This document shows, one piece after another, positions 12,718 through 22,900 of a stretch of 64,000 bases of DNA. Numbering within the stretch: position 1 is the stretch's first letter; each line of letters starts with the position of its first letter. Made by a program: the position numbers and the translations under genes. Below the pieces are notes generated by a model. The model worked only from the letters and a program-made list of their open reading frames with translations, was not told the DNA's origin and did not search any database. Where the stretch lies: positions 40,251,280 through 40,315,279 of the forward strand of contig NC_083605.1 of the NCBI RefSeq assembly GCF_029168945.1, given 5' to 3'. The stretch comes from Cannabis sativa. Its lineage: Eukaryota; Streptophyta; Magnoliopsida; Rosales; Cannabaceae.

Positions 12718-12722
12718 GTAAA

Positions 12723-13115
12723 TTCCTTGAAGACTCCTCCCATCAACAACTCCAGGGAAGACTCGTTATCAGCACCGGCCAGCTGCTCACTTACCTCAGG
12801 AACAAACCGGTTCATGTAATGGGCAAGCATCTCTCTGCCTTTCTTGGCCTCTCGAAGCACAGGCAAAGGTGGAGTAGGAGCCCGCACCTGCTCAGATCCG
12901 CTCTTGGCCAACTCAAGAATCCTTGGACTTAGTAACTTTTAGAGTAGAAGGATTCGCAACAGTTAGCTCCTCAGAAAGGTCGATAACCTCTCCAGCTGGT
13001 GCCTTTTCCTTGAAAGGGGTTTCCTCACTGCCCTTAGATTTCTTGGCCGGAGGAGAAGTGCTTAAACTTCCCCCAACTCTGTTCTTCAGGGCATCAAGCA
13101 TCTTCTGAGACATGT
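12723..13115 (-). pseudogene. Gypsy-1 antisense ORF, middle exon
   Basis: On the minus strand this exon starts after a good 3' splice site (T-rich tract then CCAG, intron end at 13116). It reads DMSQKMLDALKNRVGGS, then a Ser/Lys/Glu-rich low-complexity stretch and VIDLSEELTV. A one-base shift near 12912 moves the frame to LAKSGSEQVRAPTPPLPVLR and on to GGVFKEFT, where the solo LTR begins. Joined across the 137-nt candidate intron (13116-13252), the frames agree, which supports a real splice. It is broken by the frameshift and by the solo LTR. Confidence 0.68.
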
Positions 13116-13252
13116 CTGGACGAAACAAAAATAGTATGATTAGAGGAAAAAAGGCATCAGAAGGATTAAGCATGATAGTCAAAAAGTTTAAAAATAAGAC
13201 GAAATATCGTACAAGGCGATTGTCCAAACAAGACTCGACAGTCCACCATCAC
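13116..13252 (-). other. Candidate intron in the antisense ORF
   Basis: On the minus strand CAG|GTGATG starts the intron and TTTCGTCCAG|ACATG ends it, 137 nt, a normal plant intron size. The coding frame continues without change across it (DLS joined to DMSQ). This is a sequence prediction; no transcript evidence is available here. Confidence 0.6.
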
Positions 13253-13885
13253 CTGATAAGTCTATCGCCTCCGCCAGGACGATTTTCCCTTTTCCCAGCA
13301 CGGGAAAAGATGGCTAAGCAGGTGAACTGGGCTCCCTAATGCGAATTGCATGTTCAACGGGCCTGGACTTGGCCGGAAGTTTCTTCCTCCTTTTGAACGG
13401 AGTCACCTGCTCTTCCTCAGCCTCATCTTCAGGATTCAGGGGCTCATGAGCATACTGTTTGGCCCTTGCACCTCCCTTCAACTTAGCCTCACGCTTCAGT
13501 TGAATCAGCTCATTCCCTCAGCCCGTCTAGCACCAGATTTCCTCTTCCTCCCCTTCACTGTCTTAGGAATGAAATCCTTTGGATAGAGCCCGTATTTCAC
13601 AAAGTTGTCCTCGGAGGTCAACTGAATAATATTTTGATCATACCCCAATAGCTGAGCAAGCTCTTGAGCTCTATCTCTAAGAGCAAGAGTAAAGGGAGGG
13701 CGGTGATATGTGGGGATTTGCTGGAACCGAGTGTGGGTGGTGCCCATGCCATCCACCATGACATACTCATCAACAAAATGCCCAATTTTGCTGATGGCCG
13801 AATCCCCGATGCCCGTCAACCACTTGAAGTCCGGTTGAGAGAAATAGAAGTACCCCGATCTGCCTTGCTTAGGGGTGGACTTTAA
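13253..13885 (-). pseudogene. Gypsy-1 antisense ORF, second part of the conserved domain
   Basis: The frame continues from the upstream ORF after a one-base shift in a run of T near 13885: SGYFYFSQPDFKW, then TGIGDSAISKIGHFVDEYVM, LGYDQNIIQLTSEDNFVKYG and a basic stretch KGRKRKSGARR. A second shift near 13510 leads to NELIQLKREAKLKGG, an acidic patch and a basic KRRKKLPAK stretch that could be a nuclear signal. An in-frame TAG lies at about 13314-13316. The residue pattern fits the second half of the Transposase_28-type region. It is inactive as it stands. Confidence 0.7.
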
Positions 13886-14757
13886 TCAAAAAACCCGCTA
13901 ACTTTGTGGGGAAATGGCGTATCCCATTTCTGGGAGGCATAAAGAACGAAGAGGGCGGACAAATATTTAATGCCCTTGGGAGTAAATTGGGTTAGGCAAA
14001 CGCGGAAGAAGTCTGTCACATTCCTAAAGTATAGGTGCAAAGGCAATAATACCCCTTCCTGGGCATGAGCACCCGACCAGGCGCACATTCCCTTTTCAGG
14101 GTTTGTGACTCGATTATTGTGGGTGGGAATGTAACTGTCTAATTCGCCCAGGTAGCCATCCTGGTTGAGATCCCGCAGGCGCGGCTCAGTAACCTTGGAT
14201 GGAGGGCTAACCCACCTGGTACCCAAGGTACCTTGCCTTCTATGAGGAACCGCGGCAGTAAGTTCCTCGGTGGCGTAGTCCACATTCTCAACCAGGACGT
14301 CGCCATCAGCATCAACTGGCTCCCCCGCCTCATTGTATCCCCCATAGTTTGGGGGTGCAACCTCCTCCTCTTGCTTCACCTCGGAGGGACTGCTAGGACA
14401 GACATCGTCCTGCTCGTCAATCTCTTGGACCTCAACGTCCAATTCATGATCCTCCTCCTCCTGGATGGCTGGATCTTTTTCAGCGCTGGGTAAGGTGGCG
14501 TACCGAGCCACTTGAGGGTCGGATGTGTCGACCCTACGCATTGTCTTTTTTGTACGAGCCATCATTCTATGGCTATACGAAAGACTTAAGGAAGAATGTC
14601 TGTCACTCGAAGAAGTTGGACTAGAACAAAGACGAGGATGATCCTCGTGCAAGAGTTGAAGCAGATCCTGGTCAATTTGGTGTTCGCTTCCCCAAAACTC
14701 ACTTGGGTTCATCAACAAAAGACAACACACAAGATAAGTGTTTGGTCGGAATATCAA
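13882..14757 (-). pseudogene. Gypsy-1 antisense ORF, N-terminal part (Transposase_28-like)
   Basis: This is a 291-codon open frame on the minus strand. The first 70 residues are Ser-rich and may be partly untranslated; a second Met starts MMARTKKTMRR, with a basic start. An acidic middle follows (EEEDHELDVEVQEIDEQDD). Then comes a conserved-looking block at about residues 215-285: DSYIPTHNNRVT, LPLHLYFRNVTDFFRVCLTQ and FTPKGIKYLSALFVLY. That last block is the hallmark I associate with the Pfam Transposase_28 (gypsy-type) family, found in antisense ORFs of plant Tat elements. The role is unknown; the name is historical and does not prove transposase activity. The frame breaks at a T run near 13885. 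Confidence 0.75.
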
Positions 14758-15538
14758 AAGTTAAAATAAGCAAATATCCCGATTAGGAGTACTCAACAGA
14801 CTGAAGAATGAGAATATTCAAAGAAATGTCAAAACTCAAGAAGTATGAAATTTTCGGGAGTTAGGGCAAAAAATCTCATGAAGCTTAGAATAAGCAGAAT
14901 GAAAGACAGGCATTATGCAGTTCAAAAGATAAGCATTACAGACGATGAAATTGCATGAACCGTGACAAAGGAGAATCGCAGAGTTTTTAAACTTAGGGTT
15001 TCCTACACATCTTCAATAGCGAAATCGAAAGTGCATTCAGAAAGTAAATGTGCATAGCAAACATAAAAAAAATCGAGAAGTTACTCAAGGAATCAAGCGT
15101 CTGGGTTCAAGTTGCGTGAAGCCAAACGAGCAGTTTTAATGAAAGCACTTTAGCGAGCTTGAAGCCAAAAACCTCTCTTTTTGCTCTGAACTTACTTAGC
15201 AAGGAAGGTTGGTGAAAATGAGCTTGTGAACAAATGCTCACTGGATAGGCAAACAGCGAAAAGGGGTAATCATTTCAAAAGAATCTCAGACGCCTTGGTT
15301 CCCTCTAAAAGAGAATATGGGAAATCAAAAGTAATCAAGTGTAGCCGTCAACGGTGGTGAGAGAAAATCATATTTTAAAATATTAATTGTCAGAGCATTT
15401 ATTAGTCGAAAACCGAAGGGACGCCCAGCCAGCCTCACATTGAGTCGCGAACAGATGCGCTTGACACGTGTCACCCATCCAAATTCAAAAGCAGCTCGGA
15501 TGAAATCTACACGCAACTTCGGAAGTCCCGTACAGACT
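14758..15538. promoter_or_regulatory. Upstream region of the antisense ORF (gypsy-1)
   Basis: There is no credible gene in this 780-bp stretch between the antisense ORF start and the polypurine tract. It is where a promoter for the minus-strand ORF would lie. A 12-bp perfect palindrome TGACACGTGTCA (15462-15473) contains a G-box CACGTG, a plant bZIP/bHLH binding core. The regulatory role is inferred. Confidence 0.45.
15462..15473. promoter_or_regulatory. Palindromic G-box
   Basis: TGACACGTGTCA is a perfect palindrome with the CACGTG core. It lies about 700 bp upstream of the antisense ORF and 75 bp before the 3' LTR. Confidence 0.5.
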
Positions 15539-15548
15539 TGGGGGAAAA
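15539..15548 (+). other. Polypurine tract of gypsy-1
   Basis: TGGGGGAAAA directly precedes TGTTATCCCAATTTTTG. This is the standard arrangement of purine tract and LTR start. Confidence 0.75.
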
Positions 15549-16181
15549 TGTTATCCCAATTTTTGCACTCTGACGTGGCATCACATGATGGTGACACATG
15601 GAATCAACTCTGAGTATCTGCTCCCAAGATATAGTCTGAACAAGATACCTCATATGCATGATCAAGGCAAAGCAATCAGCAATCCGCACAGAGCGACCAA
15701 CACTTAGCGAATTCAGCTTTCGCATCGTGAGTCATCACGGAAACCCCTATAACTTGGGGATTGGATTGCAGAGATATGGCAAGCTATCCAAATCCCACGA
15801 TCAGTGTATTCTGTATTTATTATGCAATCTTTCTGCTTATATCCATTGTAACGAGAAGAGAAAAACTTCCTCTCCAAGCTCATAGCCCTATAAATAGTGA
15901 TGTATGCTCACTGGGCAAAGGGTCGAAAGATTTTACTTAAGAGATATTATCTAAGAATTTATATTTAGAGATATTGTTGTAAGAGTTATAAGAAAAGGAA
16001 CCTTTCTCCTTGTTCTCGAGTTAATACAAATAACGAGGATTAGGCTATTACCGAACTGTTCGGGGCTGAACCTCCATAAAATTCTCGTGTCTTTATATTG
16101 CTTTGTTATCTTTCAATCGTTATAAACTACTTATCGCTTATCAAATTAGACTCACTATCGTTGGCTAAAAGCGAGGACAAT
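15549..16181 (+). repeat. Gypsy-1 3' LTR
   Basis: It starts TGTTATCCC after the purine tract. U3 contains TGACGTGGCA (15571-15580), an ACGT-core element. A TATAAATA box lies at 15889-15896. The right end is uncertain because copia LTR tail sequence begins at about 16182. Confidence 0.75.
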
Positions 16182-16219
16182 AGTAGTATATCTAGATCTT
16201 GGTAAAATAATTCCCAACA
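16182..16219 (+). repeat. Copia LTR 3' tail remnant
   Basis: ATCTAGATCTTGGTAAAATA followed by ATTCCCAACA matches the last 30-odd bases of the copia family LTR with a few changes. No other part of that element is present. It is joined directly to the gypsy-1 LTR. Confidence 0.65.
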
Positions 16220-16352
16220 ATAACTTTACCTATTTGAATTAGGATACTTTGTAAGCCCTACACTATATAAAAGGATTAGATCACTCTCTTAAGGGCTAAG
16301 TCATTCTACACACACTAAAGGGTCTCCACAAGTCCTCTCACATGTACCTAAG
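16220..16352. other. Unclassified 133-bp stretch with TATA-like box
   Basis: It contains CTATATAAAAGG near 16264 and a short pyrimidine/adenine-rich run. It could be a piece of another LTR promoter. I do not recognise it. Confidence 0.35.
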
Positions 16353-17206
16353 TGTTGGAATTATTTTACCAGGATCTTAGATCTATTCACAAGTATGTTG
16401 ATTAACATCCTAAATATGAACTTTCTAAAACGATGAAATAAACACGTATAAAGTTTAAGAAACCTTACATTGGGTGCAGCGGAATAATATGACTCCTTCC
16501 GTTTACATATCTAGCCCTTGATTCCTTTCTGTAGCAAAGCATTATCAATATCTGAACCTGGATCTCTTTCTCTGAATCTTTGATGCTGAAACTCCTTCTT
16601 GCTGAAAGTCTTTCTTCACGATCTTCCTCACTATGGTTGAGGTATCACTTGCTGTGTTTGGGCACTACTGATACACTAAGTATTTCGAAATCTCAATGAG
16701 GAAGAGAGAGAGAGTGGGTTCGGCCAAAGATAGGGAGAGAGAAGGCTCAGGTTTTTCTTTGAAAGGAAAAATAGAAAATTTTAGTGTAATTTTTCTGAAG
16801 CCTTCCCTATCTATTTATAGCATTCCACTAGGGTTAGGTTTGAATTATTTGGCATTAAAATAATGAAAATATCAGTTTAAAAATTCAAACCAAGTGGCCG
16901 GCCATGTACAGTAATGGGCCTTACTTGGATTTTGCAGTTTTCTCAATATTGCATCTGATTTTCTCAAAAACGCCAATTTTCAAATTCAACCATTTAAATG
17001 CCAATTCTAACTATTTAATATCTATAAATAATTATTAAATAATATTGTCATTTATCATATTTATTAATTGAACCATACAAAGTATCATAATTAACAAATA
17101 TGCCCCTAAAACTCTTTCTTTACAATTTCGCCCTTACTTAGTGAAAAATTCACAAATAGACATAGTCTAATTTGAGAATTATAATTGATTAATCAAAACC
17201 AATTAT
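16353..17206 (-). repeat. Minus-strand copia LTR piece, left part
   Basis: It begins with the LTR end in reverse (TGTTGGAATTATTTTACC) and runs to AATTAT. Element C was then inserted at the duplicated ATTAT (17202-17206). The remainder continues at 27506. Confidence 0.88.
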
Positions 17207-19104
17207 TGTTGGGTTTTATGCCCTAAATAAAACTCATTTCAATATAATCAGATTTACTTATTAATATAGATCAGAAATAACATTTAATGTTGCATGGTTC
17301 ACATGATTTATTTCATGATTATATGTACATAATGTATAAATTCATCTGAAACCCTTTTCACATACTTGATCCTGTTTATTGTGCCGTCAACACATTGGAA
17401 AGTAAACATGACTATGTGAATAAAGTTTCCTAGATTTATCAGACACAGGGTTTTACTGATATGATAATCTACAACAAGAGTTTACTTGTATTTGGAGAAA
17501 TACTATGTTCTTTCCAGAGCATTGGTTAAAGTAAAGCTCAGGTTGGATGCATGGAGTATGCATCGGAAGGGACCGATATTGAACTTTGACTTAGATTTAT
17601 TAAACTTACCGTAATATCTATTCAAGTCAATATCGCCTAGTTGATCCTAGATCAAATGATCTTAATCCTAATATGATTAGGCTCAATCTTGAAAGGCTAT
17701 TCGTGTTCTTTGATTTGTTAGTTAAGCCTACTTTTAGGTCAGGGTGATACGTACATTTTGGGAACACGGTAGTGCAATTGAGTGGGAGCGCTATCATAAA
17801 CATGGAATCTATAGCTTCTATCTGGCGAATAGTAAGCAAAGGATGATCTCCTTCGAGCTTGACCAAACGAACATAAATGGTGGAGTACTCATTTCACATA
17901 AGCTGAAATATCATTTATACGGGGTCAAGTGTTTTAAGGAATAAATACATTGTAGGGTGTAACGGTAATTTAATCCCTTTACATTGTAGATCATTCATAT
18001 AGAGGATCATTGATCACATTAGGATTATAACAATGGATAACTAATGATGTGTCTATATGGTGGAACATATAGAGCATTCTATATACTGAGAGTGCAATTC
18101 TAAGTTCTATGCGTGGATTCAACGAAGAATTAATAAGTTAGTGAATTTTAGTGCTAAATTCTTGATCTACTTATTGGAAGCTCGGTTATATAGACCCATG
18201 GTCCCCCCACTAGTTGAGATAATATTGCTTGTAAGACTCATGTAATTGGTTTTGATTAATCAATTATAATTCTCAAATTAGACTATGTCTATTTGTGAAT
18301 TTTTCACTAAGTAAGGGCGAAATTGTAAAGAAAGAGTTTATAGGGGCATATTTGTTAATTATGATACTTTGTATGGTTCAATTAATGAATATGATAAATG
18401 ACAATATTATTTAATAATTATTTATAGTTATTAAATAGTTAGAATTGACATTTAAATGGTTGAATTAGAAAATTGGCATTTTTGAGAAAATCAGATACAA
18501 AAGGTGTTAAAATTGCAAAATTGCAAAAAGCAAGGCCCAATCCACTAAGTGTATGGCCTGCCACTTTTGTAGGAAATTTAAACTGATATTTTCATTATTT
18601 TAATGCCAAATAATTCAAACCTAACCCTAGTGGAATGCTATAAATAGATAGTGAAGGCTTCAGGAAAATTACACTAAAATTTTCTATTTTTCCTTCAGAG
18701 AAAAACCTGAGCCTTTCTCTCTCCCTATCTTTAGCTGCCACTTCTTCTTTCTCTTCCCTCTTGAAATTTCGAAATTTCTTAGTGTATGAGTAGTGCCCAC
18801 ACACATCAAGTGATACCTCAATCATAGTGAGGAAGATCGTGAAGAAAGATCATCAGCAAAGGAGTTTCAGCATCAAGGATTCAGAGAAAGAGATCCAGGT
18901 TCAGATATTGATAATGCTCTGCTACAGAAAGGAATCAAGGGCTAGATATCTGAACGGAAGGAGTCATATTATTCCGTTGCACCCAATGTAAGGTTTCTTT
19001 AACTTTATATGTGTTTATTTCATCGTTTTAGAAAGTTCATATTTAGGGTGTTAATAAACATACTTGTGAGTAGATCTAAGATCCTGGTAAAATAATTTCC
19101 AACA
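17207..19104 (+). repeat. Copia C 5' LTR
   Basis: Starts TGTTGGGTTTTATGCCC and ends TTTCCAACA, 1898 bp. A TATAAATA promoter box lies at 18639-18646, followed by a CACACACATCAAG stretch conserved in several copies. The GTAAGG donor-like site begins at 18988. Open frames of 66-79 codons inside it occur identically in the 3' LTR only because the LTRs are copies. Confidence 0.95.
18639..18646 (+). promoter_or_regulatory. LTR TATA box of copia C
   Basis: TATAAATA lies about 460 bp before the LTR end. It is also found in A 3', E, G and both C LTRs at the same relative site. Confidence 0.65.
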
Positions 19105-19106
19105 AC

Positions 19107-19119
19107 TGGTATCAGAGCC
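19107..19119 (+). other. Primer-binding site of copia C
   Basis: TGGTATCAGAGCC is a perfect match to the initiator tRNA-Met complement. It is the only copy in the window without the TA-to-CC or similar change. Confidence 0.92.
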
Positions 19120-19690
19120 ATGGTAATTGATTTACTTGCAAGAAATTTGGACTTTAAAACGATTGTTTGTATGTTCTTTGGATGGTATCATGTTGTATTG
19201 AGTGTTATTTGATGATTGATTGATATTTGTGAAATTTTCGTGAAAAATAATTGTGATTTCGTTTCTGGAATTATTTTTATTGGATAGTATGGAAAAAATT
19301 AAGCAAGTTAGCCTTTTACAGAACTCAATTTGGATTTTATTTGAATTAGTTATGATTTTTTGAAGATTTGACAAAATCGGGGCTGTGCTGATAGTTTCCT
19401 GCGATCGCAGAACTGTCCGTACAGTTTCGAATTTTTCCTTTTTTCTTCAATTTTTCATACTTTTTCATGGAATTAGCTTCCAATTTTTTGTATGGTTTTG
19501 TATATATACTATTACTATTCCTAATTCAATTCTAATTATCATTTTGAATTAATTTAAATTTTTTTTTAATTTAATTCAAGATATTAGTGTAATTTGAATT
19601 TGAATAGAATTAGTATTTATCTTTTTGCTTAAAAATCTATCTTATTTTTAAATTTGATTATATTTTTTTTTAAATTTAAGGTCAGATATT

Positions 19691-19860
19691 TTAAGATATT
19701 TATAATATCTTTTAAGATATTTATAATATCTTTTAAGATATTTAAAAATATCTTATCTTTTAAGATATTTATAATATCTTTTAAAGATATTTATAATATC
19801 TTTTAAAGATATTTATAATATCTTTTAAGATATTTTAAAAATATCTTATCTTTTAAGATT
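19691..19860. repeat. Palindromic AT minisatellite in copia C leader
   Basis: A unit of about 21-22 bp, core AAGATATTTATAATATCTT, is repeated about six to eight times with small length changes. Each core is itself a palindrome. The array is not seen in leaders of D, E, F or A. Confidence 0.85.
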
Positions 19861-20644
19861 TTTTAATTAAATCTTTTTAGATATTTTGACCATATTTAAA
19901 TTTAAAATAAGATATTTATAATCATGTAATTTTAAATAGATATAAGATATTTTGCTAATTTTTTAAATTTTGTTATTTTATTTATTTAAATTACATTTAA
20001 AATTTGAAAAAGATATTTATTTATCTTTTCTAATTTTTTATTTAATTTTTATTTATAAAATAATATTTAAAATTTAAAAGTAGTTAGCAAATTTTTGAAA
20101 TGATATTTAGGTTGGTTCAAACCTAAATTTTTCAAAATTGTAGGTTTAATTTTAAATTTAAATATATAATTAATTTTCGAAATTTTTTTTAATTTTTTTT
20201 TCGAAAATCCATTTTAATAATATTTCGAAATTAATTATTTAATTTAAAATTAAATAAATCCTACATCCAACTATCCAGCTAACCTTGTTGCAGGAGTATG
20301 TGGTTTTAGCTTGTTTGTAAGTTTTCAAAACCTATTATTACTTGATTGCAAATAGCCATGGTTACCTTTTGCCAGATCTAATGATCTGATGGCTCCCTTG
20401 GTCAAGATAATAATTTGTAACAGGTATATTTACAATCTTCTTTCATCTGTGTATGACCTAGCAACATGATAGGACCCATCCAAAGTGTGCCTGTGTGAGC
20501 CTATGTGTTTAATTTTATTATAGATGCATATAGGTTAATGTTGCTAAAATAAATTATCATAGTTTTTGATAGAATTTATTTAGGCCCATTTAGTTTTTGG
20601 GCCTATTCAATTAATAACAGTTGTTCTTATTAAGGTTAAATTCC

Positions 20645-20750
20645 TCTCTTTTGGGCCTTGTGTGAGAGTTGGGAGCCATAGAAGTGGGTACGACATACTG
20701 AACCCAGCACCCCCTCACACAAACCACCCCAATTGTGAAGGCCCATTTGC
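20645..20750 (+). other. Conserved GC-rich inverted-repeat domain (copia C leader)
   Basis: TTGTGTGAG (20658-20666) pairs perfectly with CTCACACAA (20714-20722), and GGGCCTT (20653-20659) pairs with AAGGCCC (20738-20744). Homologous domains are at 2961-3070, 34467-34575, 43040-43142 and 57533-57636. Sequence between them is far less conserved. Confidence 0.7.
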
Positions 20751-22479
20751 CTGATTTGAATGACTGTACTAGGTTAATTACACTAGTTTAACCTAATTAA
20801 AATTGATTAGCAACATAATTAATTTCATTTATTTTGAAATTAATTTAAGAAAAATATAGTTTAAAGAATTATTTTTTATTCTAAGCTAAACTATATGTAT
20901 TTCTTGTATTTAATTAAATATAGAATTATAACCATCTAGATTCTTTCTGGAACTTAATTTAAATTTTTCATTAAATATTCCTATTTAAGTTGATATTTAG
21001 TTATCTTCAACTAACCAACTTAAATCTGAATATCTTTTGAATTCAAAATTTCAAAATTAAGTTGAGGAATTTTAGGCATTGGTTATTAAGATTCTTTAGA
21101 TATTTTTTAAGTTAATATCTTTTCGAATATTAACTTAAAATGGAATATTTTCAAATTAAGTGGTTACAACTTAATTTTTGATATTTAATTAAATTTAAAT
21201 TTGAAAAATATTTAAGTTCTAGATTTTTTTCTAATACAACTTAAATTAGATATTTTTTCAAATTTTGTGGAAAAGATACTTAGTCAAATAAGATATTTTC
21301 TAGATAGTTATTTCTAGACTACTTATTATTTCTAATATTAAATAGGAAAATATTATACATTGTGAAATTAATTATTTAAATAATTAATTTTGGTACAATT
21401 TATTTTAAGTATATTTTTTCCTAGTATTAAACTAGAGATTAATGATTAAGCCTTCTCTACACTTAATTATTTATTTCTTGAATTTAATACATTTAATTAA
21501 TTTGAAAATTAAATATCTAAGTTGATTTTCATTATGATACTTAAATATTTCTTTTTCATGACACTTAATTAAATAGAAAAATTATTTTTAGTTGAAATTT
21601 ATTTTTTCAACTAAATTTAAATAATTTTAAAAATATATTTTTTCTTTATTTTATTAATCAAATTCCGAAATTGCATTTCTTAAATGCTGGAATTTCGAAT
21701 ATTATTTGAAAAATAGATTAAAGTTGTAAATTATTTATTTTAATTTTGGACCAACTTAAATAAATGATTTTTTCATTAATTGATTAATTTAAAATAAATG
21801 AATTAAAATATATTATTAGAATTTGAATTAATTAGTCAAAGGAAAATCTAGATAGGTGATATTTTTGCTTGAAGTATTTTTCTAGTGTATTTAATTAAAT
21901 AGAAAATTAATATTTAAGTTGATTTTCATCATCATACTTAAATATTTGAAATTTTTCTTATATATATTTAATTAAATAGGAAAATTATATTTTTTGTTGT
22001 AAATTAATTTTATTAATTAATTTTGGGCCAACATTAAATTAGAATAATTTTTCCAGGATTTATTTTTTATTTTAACATGCATTTTTCGAAAATTGTATTC
22101 TTAAATACTTTAATTTTTCGAAATGCAATATATATTTATAGAAAATAAAATTTGAGTTGTAAATTAATTTAAATTAATTTTGTAACAACTTAAATTGAAT
22201 ATTTTTCTAAATATTTATTGGAAATTATTACTAAGATGGAAATGATTTATGTTATTTTCATAACCATCTAAGTAAAATTTATAAATATTAAATTAAAATT
22301 TATATTTAGAATTTTTCATTCTAAATTGGAAATTTTAATTAAATAAATATATATTTAAAATAAATAGAATAAATAAAGAGAATCAAAGAAAATACAACTC
22401 TTTTTAAATAATGAGCTTTATTATTAAGATATTCGATCTCCATTGTGGGTTTTACACCGCGTTTGTTTTAGTGAGTAAT

Positions 22480-22778
22480 CCTCCCTAATGGAGGAACGTT
22501 CATTAGCAATTTCGCACCGTTTAACCTCGCATGATAAGTAGTTTGTAAGTGTTTTGTATGGTATGGATCACCCTAATGGTGGCGACCATACTTGACTTGC
22601 AAATTATGAAACAATGGTGGAAGCTCATAAGATAGAATTGCCTTGACTCTCGCCTAAACGGGACAACGCTGAATTCCAATCTTGATCGAATAAAAGGTTG
22701 CTAGAATGTTTAACATTTTAGACGAGCTGACAACTCTATTCAATGAATGGTAGCTTTGACTCTCGCCTAAACGGGACA
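22480..22778 (+). other. Conserved hairpin plus paired 19-mers (copia C leader)
   Basis: A 5-bp-stem hairpin CCTCC-CTAAT-GGAGG is followed 165 bp later by the first of two identical 19-mers, 113 bp apart. The same layout is found in A, D, E and F. Confidence 0.8.
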
Positions 22779-22900
22779 CTGATATCAGTTTGTTGAAAAC
22801 CTTGGAAGTTATTTAGGATTGTAAGTTTTAGTATTTTCACTTGTCATTCCTACTTGCTATATGTTTATAATTTCTGAAATATGTATGAATTTATATTGAA

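Larger units (their letters stand above)
8640..16181 (+). mobile_element. Ty3/gypsy element 1, Tat type (3' half)
   Basis: This is the right half of a gypsy element cut by copia A. In order it holds the integrase C-terminal half (+), a spacer, a long antisense ORF (-) interrupted by a solo copia LTR, an upstream region for that ORF, a polypurine tract (15539-15548) and a 3' LTR. A gypsy pol followed by an antisense ORF with a Transposase_28-like domain before the 3' LTR is a known arrangement of the plant Tat lineage. The right boundary is approximate because a copia LTR tail is fused to it. Confidence 0.82.
19120..22900 (+). other. Untranslated leader of copia C
   Basis: This is 3.8 kb of AT-rich noncoding sequence. 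Landmarks are a palindrome CTGCGATCGCAG (19399-19410); a tandem palindromic repeat array (19691-19860); a GC-rich inverted-repeat domain (20645-20750); a hairpin CCTCCCTAATGGAGG (22480-22494); and the conserved 19-mer CTCTCGCCTAAACGGGACA at 22647-22665 and 22760-22778. I see no gene. Confidence 0.8.

Noticed and set aside
15325..15885. Several 72-90-codon frames around the gypsy-1 polypurine tract
   Set aside because: They cross the LTR boundary and overlap one another on both strands.
16700..16720. GA-rich microsatellite and similar CT runs (for example near 63370)
   Set aside because: Short simple repeats inside LTRs, with no sign of function.
17627..18825. Open frames of 66-79 codons that recur identically at 26023-27221
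   Set aside because: They lie inside the two LTRs of element C and repeat only because the LTRs are copies. They show no domain pattern and run on both strands.
20680..20720. tRNA-like B-box in GGTTCAGTATGTCG on the reverse strand of the leader domain
   Set aside because: No matching A-box at suitable distance, no cloverleaf and a poor B-box match. It is better explained as part of the conserved inverted-repeat domain.
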